Shown here: positions 1-5,197 of the stretch, one piece after another | Layout: every line of letters begins with the position of its first letter | Position numbering within the stretch: position 1 is the first letter of the stretch | Assembly: GCA_040775095.1 (NCBI GenBank) | Contig: JAXGTD010000199.1 | Coordinates: 1 to 5,197, forward strand | Length of the DNA stretch: 5,197 nt | Origin: JAXGTD01 sp040775095 | GTDB lineage: Bacteria; Pseudomonadota; Gammaproteobacteria; Chromatiales; Chromatiaceae | Direction of reading: 5' to 3' | Notes under the pieces: model-generated | Told to the model about the DNA's origin: nothing | The model's database searches: none | The model's input: only the letters and a program-made list of their open reading frames with translations | Translations under genes and position numbers: made by a program

Positions 1-50
1 AAGCCTTACTGAGTGATCTCAACGAAGAACTGTGGAGAAAGAGCGCGTGA
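1..50 (+). CDS. 3' end of an upstream gene (partial, unidentified)
   Basis: The frame beginning at base 3 is open to a TGA at 48-50 and reads ALLSDLNEELWRKSA. The other two forward frames close within the first 16 bases. The TGA overlaps a GTG at 47-49 (GTGA), the same junction type as that between hsdM and hsdS further on, which is the main reason to believe it is a real gene end. Only 15 residues are visible, so no family can be named. A gene of the same operon, possibly another R-M component, is an inference from position only. It could also be a chance open frame. Confidence 0.4.
   Translation, partial: ALLSDLNEELWRKSA
34..37 (+). promoter_or_regulatory. Ribosome binding site deciding the hsdM start
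   Basis: GGAG lies nine bases before the GTG at 47, inside the purine run GGAGAAAGAG. The alternative in-frame GTG at 32 has only GAAG about four bases ahead of it. The site therefore favours 47, which also gives the GTGA overlap with the upstream frame. Confidence 0.5.
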
Positions 51-376
51 CCGAGACCGTAACCCGCGACATCGTCGCCAAGCTCTGGGGCCTGTGCCAC
101 ATCCTGCGCGACGACGGGGTCACCTACAACGAGTACGTCACCGAGCTGACCTTCCTGCTCTTCCTCAAGATGATGCAGGAGACCGGGCGCGGGGGGCGCC
201 TCCCGAACGGCTACGGCTGGGCGGCGCTCGCCAAACGCGAGGGGCTCGACCAGCTCGAATACTACCGCCGCCTGCTGCTCGAGCTCGGCGACACCAAGAA
301 GACGCAGGACCCAACCATCCTTGAGATCTTCGCCGACGCCAACACGAAGCTGCGCAAGCCCGCCTCCCTCAAATAG
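47..376 (+). CDS. hsdM: HsdM N-terminal fragment, ended by an in-frame amber codon
   Basis: This 109-residue piece is the N-terminal helical domain of a type I DNA methyltransferase subunit (HsdM_N type). The stretch DIVAKLWGLCHILRDDG (residues 8-24), then YVTELTFLLFLKMM (about 30-43), is typical of the family; in intact enzymes this domain helps assemble HsdM with HsdS and clamp DNA. The fragment ends LRKPASLK and then TAG at 374-376. The match to HsdM continues in the same frame after the stop, so this is the front part of one broken gene rather than a separate small gene. The start at GTG 47 is chosen from the GGAG site and the GTGA overlap; GTG 32 would add five residues. It has no methyltransferase motifs, so alone it cannot methylate. 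It could still supply the N-terminal domain in trans to the larger piece, which is an inference. Confidence 0.85.
   Translation: MTETVTRDIVAKLWGLCHILRDDGVTYNEYVTELTFLLFLKMMQETGRGGRLPNGYGWAALAKREGLDQLEYYRRLLLELGDTKKTQDPTILEIFADANTKLRKPASLK
374..376 (+). other. In-frame TAG interrupting hsdM (probable CAG to TAG)
   Basis: The amber codon lies between LRKPASLK and LTMAIDRLDWFSAREEG, with no change of frame on either side. HsdM proteins of this family normally run straight through this segment. A one-base C to T change from CAG (Gln) explains the break with nothing lost or gained. Joined across this codon, the protein would be about 491 residues, a normal HsdM length. The alternatives are a sequencing error, amber suppression, or a genuine split with restart at ATG 383, six bases after the stop. 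No convincing ribosome binding site precedes that ATG, where the bases are pyrimidine-rich. Confidence 0.85.
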
Positions 377-382
377 CTGACC

Positions 383-1522
383 ATGGCCATCGACCGGCTC
401 GACTGGTTCTCCGCGCGCGAGGAGGGCCTCGGCAATCTCTACGAGGGCCTGCTGGAGAAGAACGCCGCCGAGAAGAAATCCGGCGCGGGGCAGTACTTCA
501 CGCCGCGTCCGCTGATCGACTGCCTCGTGCGGCTCACCAAGCCGCAGCCGGGTGAGGTCATCCAGGACCCGGCCGCGGGGACCGGCGGCTTTCTGGTCGC
601 CGCCGACCACTCCATCAAGGCGCGCACCGACGATCTCTTCGAGCTGACCGAGCGCCAGGCGTTCTTTCAGCGCAACCAGGCATACACCGGCGCGGAGCTG
701 GTCCCGGACGCGCACCGTCTGTGCCTGATGAACCTGATGCTGCACGGCATCGAGTGCACGGTCGCCTGCGCCGACACCCTCTCGCCGGACGGCGAGGCCC
801 TCGGTAAGGCCGATCTGATCCTGACCAATCCGCCGTTCGGCACCAAGAAGGGCGGTGGCAGGCCGAACCGCTCCGACTTCTCCATCACCGCCGGCACCTC
901 CAACAAGCAGCTCGCCTTCGTCGAGCACATCGTCCGCGCGCTCAAGCCCGGCGGGCGCGCCGCCGTCGTCGTGCCGGATAACGTGCTGTTCGAGGACAAC
1001 ACCGGCCGGCGCCTGCGCACCTGGCTGATGAAGCTGTGCGACCTGCACACCGTCCTGCGGCTGCCGACCGGCATCTTCTACGCCCAAGGCGTCAAGACAA
1101 ACGTCCTCTTCTTCACGCGGGGCGGCTCGATCACAAGGGGGCGCAAGGCAGGCACCGAGGCCGTCTGGGTCTATGACCTGCGCGCCAACATGCCCGCCTT
1201 CGGCAAGACCCGGCCGCTGAGCGTCGCCGACTTCGAGGCGTTCGAGGCCGCGTTTGGTGATGACCCTTACGGTACGGCCGCCCGGACCGACGAGGGCGAG
1301 GCCGGGCGGTTCCGCTGCTTCACCCGCGAGCAGATCGCCGAGCGCAACGACAACCTCGACGTCGCCTGGCTGCGCGATGAGGCCGGCGACGCCGAGGAGC
1401 GCCTGAGCGACCCCGAGGACATCGCCGCCGCCATCATCGGCCACCTGCGCGCGGGGCTCGAGGAGATCGAGGGGCTGACTGAGGAGTTGGCGGGGGATGA
1501 GGAAGGGAAGGAGGCGGCGTGA
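383..1522 (+). CDS. hsdM: HsdM catalytic part, type I N6-adenine DNA methyltransferase subunit
   Basis: These 379 residues hold the catalytic domain of the modification subunit, which transfers methyl from S-adenosylmethionine to adenine N6 in the site read by HsdS. Visible motifs are GAGQYFTPRPLID (about 34-46, motif X region), DPAAGTGGF (62-70, SAM-binding motif I) and LTNPPFG (147-153, the catalytic NPPF motif IV). LPTGIFYAQGVKTNVLFF (227-244) is also conserved in HsdM. The acidic, Ala/Glu-rich tail follows a DNLDVAWL segment near 323-330 and fits the HsdM C-terminus. The ATG at 383 is simply the first start after the TAG; it aligns to the middle of intact proteins and is not a natural N-terminus. 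The stop overlaps the hsdS GTG by four bases. Catalytic residues look intact, but without the N-terminal domain the activity is doubtful unless there is readthrough or assembly with the small fragment. Confidence 0.93.
   Translation: MAIDRLDWFSAREEGLGNLYEGLLEKNAAEKKSGAGQYFTPRPLIDCLVRLTKPQPGEVIQDPAAGTGGFLVAADHSIKARTDDLFELTERQAFFQRNQAYTGAELVPDAHRLCLMNLMLHGIECTVACADTLSPDGEALGKADLILTNPPFGTKKGGGRPNRSDFSITAGTSNKQLAFVEHIVRALKPGGRAAVVVPDNVLFEDNTGRRLRTWLMKLCDLHTVLRLPTGIFYAQGVKTNVLFFTRGGSITRGRKAGTEAVWVYDLRANMPAFGKTRPLSVADFEAFEAAFGDDPYGTAARTDEGEAGRFRCFTREQIAERNDNLDVAWLRDEAGDAEERLSDPEDIAAAIIGHLRAGLEEIEGLTEELAGDEEGKEAA
1508..1514 (+). promoter_or_regulatory. Strong ribosome binding site for hsdS
   Basis: AAGGAGG is a near-perfect anti-16S match placed four bases before the GTG at 1519, inside the end of hsdM. 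It supports the GTG start and the four-base GTGA overlap. Being strong, it could let hsdS be translated even when ribosomes fall off hsdM at the amber codon. Confidence 0.7.
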
Positions 1523-2829
1523 GGGAATTGCCTCCAGGCTGGGATGTGGCCGCGATCGGCGATCTGTGTACTCTCGTCAACGGCAAGGCATTCAAACCGA
1601 GCGACTGGTCCGATGCGGGTCTCCCTATCGTACGGATCAAAAACCTGAATGATCCCGGTGCATCTTTCAACCATTACTCTGGCGAGCTTCCAGAAAAATT
1701 CCTAGTGCACAATGGCGATCTCCTTTTCGCTTGGTCAGGAACCCCGGGCACATCGTTCGGAGCGCATATTTGGTTGGGTGGTGACGCCGCCTTGAACCAG
1801 CATATTTTCAATATGCGCTTTCCGGGGTCTTGTCTGGATAAGCACTACGTCCGCTTCGCAATCAATCAAGAGCTTAAGCATCTCATTGAACAGGCGCATG
1901 GAGGGGTGGGTCTTCGGCATGTCACAAAAGGAAAGTTCGAAAGCACGACCATCCCTGTTCCGCCACTTGCCGAACAACGCCGCATCGTCGCCAAGCTGGA
2001 CCGCCTCTTCGCCCGCACCCGCCGCGCCCGCGAGGAGCTCTCCCGCATCCCCCGCCTGATCGAGCACTACAAACAGGCCATCCTCGCCGCCGCCTTCCGG
2101 GGTGCAACAGAGACAGCAGAGCGGATGGCTACGCTGGGTGAACTCGCATCAGAAGTGCGAAACGGTCTGTCCAAGAAACCCGCCGACGCGCCCCCGGGGG
2201 CGCCGATACTGCGAATCTCCGCTGTCCGCCCGCTAGTCGTGAATCTGCTCGATCGGCGGTACTACCCCCCCGGCGAGGAAGTCTCCGAACGCGCGATCCT
2301 CGCGAACGGTGACCTGCTATTCACCCGCTATAATGGCAATCCGGAGTTCGTGGCTGTCTGCGGGAAGGTCAGAGACCTGTCTGAGACTGTTACCTATCCA
2401 GACAAGCTAATTCGAGTTCGGCTAGTGCAGGACGTCGTTCCTTCATTCGTGGAGCTACTCTGTTCGGCTGCACAAGCGCGCGATGCGCTTCGACCCTTCA
2501 TCAAGACCGCGGCAGGCCAACATGGTATCTCCGGAAAGGACTTGAAGAAGCTCCAGATTCCGGTTCCGAATCCACGGGTGCAGCGGGCGATCGACGAAGC
2601 GACGCGAAGTCAACTCTCGGCTATTGCCGGACTCGCCAACAAATACCGATCGGCGATGCGACTTGTTGACCACCTCGACCAAGCCAACCTCGCCAAGGCG
2701 TTCCGCGGCGAGCTGGTGCCCCAGGACCCCAGCGATGAGCCGGCGGCGGTGCTGCTGGAGCGCACCCGCGCTGCCCGTGCGGCGGAGCCGAAGCCAAAGC
2801 GTCGCCGCGGTAAGGCAGCCGCAGGTTGA
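1519..2829 (+). CDS. hsdS: HsdS, type I restriction-modification specificity subunit
   Basis: This 436-residue protein is the DNA-recognition subunit that places HsdM (and HsdR, if present) on a bipartite target. It has the usual two-fold layout. Target recognition domain 1 covers about residues 3-145 and includes GDLLFAWSG near 66-74. A central conserved spacer follows, from PVPPLAEQRRIVAKLDRLF (146-164) to YKQAILAAAFRG (184-195). Target recognition domain 2 covers about 203-347 and includes GDLLFTRYNGNP (264-275). A second conserved spacer ends with ANLAKAFRGELVPQDP (389-404) and the usual LLERTRAARA tail. The basic C-terminus KPKRRRGK is common in this family. Length and order are normal, with no frameshift. 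The start is GTG with a strong ribosome binding site. By eye the recognition domains, especially the first, are richer in A and T than the spacers, fitting exchange of recognition domains by recombination. The DNA target cannot be read from the sequence. Confidence 0.96.
   Translation: MRELPPGWDVAAIGDLCTLVNGKAFKPSDWSDAGLPIVRIKNLNDPGASFNHYSGELPEKFLVHNGDLLFAWSGTPGTSFGAHIWLGGDAALNQHIFNMRFPGSCLDKHYVRFAINQELKHLIEQAHGGVGLRHVTKGKFESTTIPVPPLAEQRRIVAKLDRLFARTRRAREELSRIPRLIEHYKQAILAAAFRGATETAERMATLGELASEVRNGLSKKPADAPPGAPILRISAVRPLVVNLLDRRYYPPGEEVSERAILANGDLLFTRYNGNPEFVAVCGKVRDLSETVTYPDKLIRVRLVQDVVPSFVELLCSAAQARDALRPFIKTAAGQHGISGKDLKKLQIPVPNPRVQRAIDEATRSQLSAIAGLANKYRSAMRLVDHLDQANLAKAFRGELVPQDPSDEPAAVLLERTRAARAAEPKPKRRRGKAAAG
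2074..2102 (+). repeat. HsdS central conserved repeat, copy 1
   Basis: Encodes QAILAAAFRG at the end of the first helical spacer. Codon for codon it resembles the copy at 2680-2708. Such repeats reflect the two-fold design of HsdS and are places where recombination can swap recognition domains. Confidence 0.6.
2680..2708 (+). repeat. HsdS distal conserved repeat, copy 2
   Basis: Encodes QANLAKAFRG at the end of the second helical spacer and matches the copy at 2074-2102 with scattered substitutions. The preceding segments also correspond between the halves (PVPPLAEQRRIV and PVPNPRVQRAID). Confidence 0.6.
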
Positions 2830-3770
2830 CGGATCCAACCGCGATGCCCGTCGGCGACACATCGCCCTTTCCGATCGTAACCGTCCCCGAAGACGCGGGG
2901 GACTCCATCGAGCAGCTCGGTACCAAGTACAAGTTTTGGTTCGACGGCAAGCGGCGACTGTACAAGGAGGGCCGGCCCGGCACCGGGGAGAACTGGGCCG
3001 AGAAGGTGGCCTGCGAGATCTGTGCGCTGCTGGATTTGCCGCATGCCCAGTACGACTTCGCCCGCTGGGGAAGCCGCGAGGGGGTCGTCACCACGACATT
3101 CGTCCCAGAGGGGGGCCGGTTGATCTCCGGCAACGAGTTGCTGTCGCGAATCCACGAGAACTCCGAGTCATTGGCTCGATACGAGCGCCGGGAGCATCGA
3201 GTCAACACTTGTCTCGCCATCTGCGGGGGCTCACCGGTTGAGCTCCCCGACGGCTACAATGCCTCCGAGGCGATCGTGACAGGCGCGGACGTCATGGCCG
3301 GCTATCTGATGCTGGATTGCCTGATCGGCAACCAGGATCGGCACGACGAGAACTGGGGCCTGGTCTGGTGCCCCTTTGGCCCGCGGCGGCTCTGGTTGGC
3401 GCCGACCTACGACCATGCGTCGAGTCTCGGCCGCAACGAGTCCGATGCGCGCCGCATCTTCCGGCTGGAGACCAGGGATCGGGGGGCATCGGTGGCGGCT
3501 TATTGCGCCAAGGCCCGGTCCGCGTTCTTTGCGCACGGGGATGCGAAGCGAGCGATCACGACGCTGGAGGCGTTTCGGGAAGCTGCCGTACAGCGTAAAC
3601 GGGCGGCCCGGTATTGGCTTGAGCGCCTCGCGGGACTTGCGCAGGGGGACTTCGAGTCCATCTTTGATCGCGTACCATCCACGTTGATCACCGAGCCCGC
3701 GGCGAGGTTTGCCCTGAAGATGTTGGAGGCGAACCAAGCACGACTTCTGGCAGACGCAACAGGCGTTTAG
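2826..3770 (+). CDS. HipA-like serine/threonine kinase, short (HipT-like) form
   Basis: This 314-residue protein carries the HipA-type kinase core. LYKEG (45-49) offers the likely ATP-contacting lysine, K47. GENWAEKVACEICALLDLP (54-72) is the helix that follows in HipA proteins, with E59 or E64 as the paired glutamate. LIGNQDRHDENWGLV (166-180) is the catalytic loop, with D171 as base and N176 as a metal ligand. LAPTYDHASSLG (191-202) holds the second metal-binding aspartate, D196. All key residues are present, so it should be an active kinase. HipA relatives phosphorylate proteins such as aminoacyl-tRNA synthetases; the substrate here is unknown. It lacks the N-terminal subdomain of full-length HipA, as HipT does, and a similar segment is encoded by the next gene. 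No HipB-like repressor gene is seen. The TTG at 2826 overlaps the hsdS TGA, with AAGG ten bases upstream; ATG 2844 is the alternative start. It is coupled to hsdS. Confidence 0.88.
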   Translation: MTDPTAMPVGDTSPFPIVTVPEDAGDSIEQLGTKYKFWFDGKRRLYKEGRPGTGENWAEKVACEICALLDLPHAQYDFARWGSREGVVTTTFVPEGGRLISGNELLSRIHENSESLARYERREHRVNTCLAICGGSPVELPDGYNASEAIVTGADVMAGYLMLDCLIGNQDRHDENWGLVWCPFGPRRLWLAPTYDHASSLGRNESDARRIFRLETRDRGASVAAYCAKARSAFFAHGDAKRAITTLEAFREAAVQRKRAARYWLERLAGLAQGDFESIFDRVPSTLITEPAARFALKMLEANQARLLADATGV

Positions 3771-4502
3771 ATGACAAGCAAGATCTATTTGGCGTGGCAA
3801 GACCCCGAGACGCGCGGCTGGTTCCCCGTGGGCCAGCTCTCGCGCGATGGCGAGGATTTTCGCTTCGTCTACACCAAGGGCGCCAAGGCGTCCGAACGGT
3901 TCCAGCCCTTTGGCCGGATGAGGGACCTGAACGCCGTCTACGTGGGCCGCGAGCTCTTCCCGCTGTTCGCGAACCGCTTGTTGCACAAGTCGCGTCCGGA
4001 ATACCGGGATTTTCTGTCCTGGCTTGGCGTGGATGAGGGCTCCGCGGACGAGTTGGAGCTGCTCTGGCGCAGCGGCGGGGAAAGGGCCACCGATACGCTC
4101 CAGGTCGTAGCTTGTCCGGAGCCCTCGGCGGATGGGCAGTATCGCGTGGAGTTTTTCAGTCACGGAATCCGCCACCTCCCGCAGGAGGCCCGAGAACGCA
4201 TCGCACGCCTCGAGCCGGGCGAGCGCCTGTACCTGATGCAAGACCTTCAGAACGAATGGGATCCCATGGCCCTGATGCTACGCACGGCTGACCCGATCAA
4301 CGTCCTGGGCTACTGCCCCCGCTTCTATTCTGGCGAATTCTCCAGGCTGTTTGAGCGATCGGAGCGTGAGCAAGTGATCGTCAAGGTGGCGGGCGTCAAC
4401 GTTTCCGCACCACTGCAGTTTCGGCTACGGTGTTCTCTTGCCGCACCCTGGCCGCGCGACTTCGTCCCTTGCGCGCAAGAGGCGTTCAAGCCGCTGAGTT
4501 GA
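3771..4502 (+). CDS. HIRAN-domain protein with HipA N-terminal-like (HipS-like) domain
   Basis: The 243-residue product appears to have two parts. Residues 1 to about 115 resemble the N-terminal subdomain of HipA: a VGQLSRDGEDFRFVY strand pair (20-34), then ELFPLFANRLLHKSRPEY (61-78), FLSWLGVD (81-88) and LLWRSGGERATDT (97-109). In HipBST systems this subdomain is the separate protein HipS, which restrains HipT. Residues from about 123 to 225 look like a HIRAN domain: VEFFSHGIRH (126-135), then LEPGERLYLMQDLQNEWDPMALMLR (147-171) and VLGYCPRFY (178-186). HIRAN domains, known from the eukaryotic remodeller HLTF, bind DNA ends and damaged DNA. The ATG directly follows the kinase TAG in the same frame, with only a weak AGG at 3761-3763, so translation is probably coupled. 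Partnership with the kinase is an inference from domain logic and position. I am fairly sure of the HIRAN part and less sure of the HipS-like part. Confidence 0.8.
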   Translation: MTSKIYLAWQDPETRGWFPVGQLSRDGEDFRFVYTKGAKASERFQPFGRMRDLNAVYVGRELFPLFANRLLHKSRPEYRDFLSWLGVDEGSADELELLWRSGGERATDTLQVVACPEPSADGQYRVEFFSHGIRHLPQEARERIARLEPGERLYLMQDLQNEWDPMALMLRTADPINVLGYCPRFYSGEFSRLFERSEREQVIVKVAGVNVSAPLQFRLRCSLAAPWPRDFVPCAQEAFKPLS

Positions 4503-5197
4503 ACGCGCCCATGTGACCTGGACGGGATTCTTGCTCTGGTGAAGCGGGAGGTCGAAGCCAGGGGCTGCCATCTGGATAACGACAACCTGTCGCAAGGGTC
4601 GCTAGGCTTTAGGCAAGGGTTCATCCCTCGCGACTGGAAAGGTGGTCGAGGTCTAGCGGATCGCTCTCGACATAATCGCGCGCTGTCAGGTCATCGAGAG
4701 TGCCAGGACGCCTGGCGAGCGGCACAAGCTCTTGTTTTAGTGCTCCCCCTGGGAACCTGAATCCACTCTCTGAGGTTGTTGCCCGGACGCCAAGTGTCTG
4801 CGCCTTCCCGCCGTGAGGGCTAACCGACGGGGCGAACGGTAACTGGGATCCGCGAGCATGGACGGCAGCGGTGGGCGCGCCCGGCGGACCCGGAACGGAT
4901 GATCGTGGAAAGATCCGGCGGGACAAAGTCTGGGCGACCGTATCTCGCCCACGGCGCAGGCCAGCCTAAACCGTCGACCCCGGTGCTGCGATCGGCCCTT
5001 GTGGCGTGGAGTTTTCGCCAGGAAGCCTCACGCCGGCGCGATCTGGAGCGGTCGTACGACAGCTGGGCCGAGAGCCACGCCTCGCTCGTGCGCCGTGCGG
5101 CGGACGACTCGCAACGGGGCGCATCTTCTTTGCGAATAGGGGTGGTTTCGCAGCGGGCAACCTGGGTCCTACCCTAGCTCCCGCCCGCGCAATGAAA
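4503..5197. other. About 700 bases with no recognisable gene
   Basis: Short open frames exist on both strands but none has a convincing start or a family I recognise. Two stretches look somewhat protein-like. On the minus strand, about 4750 down to 4621, a frame ends in PGTLDDLTARDYVESDP and then DLDHLSSREG before a stop. On the plus strand, within 4899-5177, a GC3-rich part reads LVAWSFRQEASRRRDLERS. They may be ends or relics of genes, or chance. A weak nested stem, GCGGGC (5153-5158) with GCCCGC (5183-5188), lies near the right edge. I see no tRNA, CRISPR, transposase or clear insertion-sequence ends. The region probably separates the R-M operon from the next locus. Confidence 0.5.
4696..4739 (+). 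terminator. Possible intrinsic terminator downstream of the operon
   Basis: GAG and GTGCC (4696-4704) can pair with GGCAC and CTC (4721-4731) around a small internal loop, and TTGTTTTA follows at 4732-4739. A competing perfect hairpin, GCCAGG-ACG-CCTGGC, lies at 4702-4716. The U-rich run just after the stem suits transcription ending here, about 200 bases past the HIRAN gene. The stem is modest, so this is tentative. Confidence 0.33.

Noticed and set aside
13..324. Plus-strand frame overlapping the hsdM start
   Set aside because: Its translation is Arg/Pro/Ala-rich with no motif, and it covers the same DNA as the clearly recognisable HsdM N-terminal domain.
2621..3241. Overlapping frames on both strands across the hsdS/kinase junction
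   Set aside because: They straddle the end of hsdS and start of the kinase, are Arg/Pro-rich in the manner of shadow frames, and conflict with the TTGA junction and intact protein motifs.
3231..4241. Long minus-strand open frame of 336 codons opposite the kinase and HIRAN genes
   Set aside because: It lies antisense across two well-supported genes and shows no domain or motif. Long antisense frames are common in high-GC coding DNA where third positions favour G and C.
4611..4630. T-arm-like AGGGTTCATCCCT as part of a tRNA gene
   Set aside because: The loop is the wrong size for a canonical T arm, and no acceptor, D or anticodon stems can be built around it.
5051..5060. Perfect 10-base palindrome GTCGTACGAC (and GGGCGCGCCC at 4873-4882) as operator sites
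   Set aside because: Several 10-base palindromes are expected by chance in 5 kb, and neither is placed before a supported gene.
4503..5197. Insertion sequence, group II intron or CRISPR array in the tail
   Set aside because: No transposase or reverse transcriptase motifs, no matching terminal inverted repeats and no regularly spaced repeats are visible.

Overview
The window carries a compact, high-GC, one-strand (+) operon-like block of type I restriction-modification genes followed by a HipA-type kinase gene and a HIRAN-domain gene. G/C-rich third codon positions, GTG/TTG starts, strong purine-rich ribosome binding sites and 4-bp stop/start overlaps suggest a high-GC bacterium, perhaps a proteobacterium. 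Nothing in the window fixes the taxon.

Layout: positions 1-50 are probably the last codons of an upstream gene whose TGA overlaps the hsdM GTG (GTGA). Positions 47-1522 encode a type I DNA methyltransferase subunit (HsdM). It is cut into two in-frame pieces (47-376 and 383-1522) by a single TAG that sits where homologues read through; the simplest reading is a CAG to TAG change. Positions 1519-2829 encode a full-length two-TRD specificity subunit (HsdS), again joined by a GTGA overlap. Positions 2826-3770 encode a short HipA-like kinase with an intact catalytic core, starting at a TTG that overlaps the hsdS stop or at an ATG 18 bases later. Positions 3771-4502 encode a protein whose first ~110 residues resemble the N-terminal subdomain of HipA (the part that is the separate protein HipS in HipBST systems), followed by a HIRAN domain. 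Its ATG directly follows the kinase TAG, in the same frame. Positions 4503-5197 hold no gene I can name, only a possible terminator near 4696-4739 and a few protein-like stretches that may be gene remnants.

How the genes fit together: HsdM plus HsdS would form a modification enzyme that methylates adenine in a bipartite target chosen by HsdS. The restriction subunit HsdR is not seen and would have to lie outside the window. The kinase and the HipS-like/HIRAN protein are translationally coupled to hsdS, so they are probably made with the R-M proteins. A reasonable inference is a defence-linked toxin-antitoxin-like pair, with the kinase as toxin or signal and the HipS-like half as its partner. 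The HIRAN half could sense damaged DNA or DNA ends, such as those made by restriction. The most notable features are the nonsense codon in hsdM, the same-frame TAG junction between kinase and HIRAN protein, and the reversed, split arrangement of HipA parts beside a type I R-M system.
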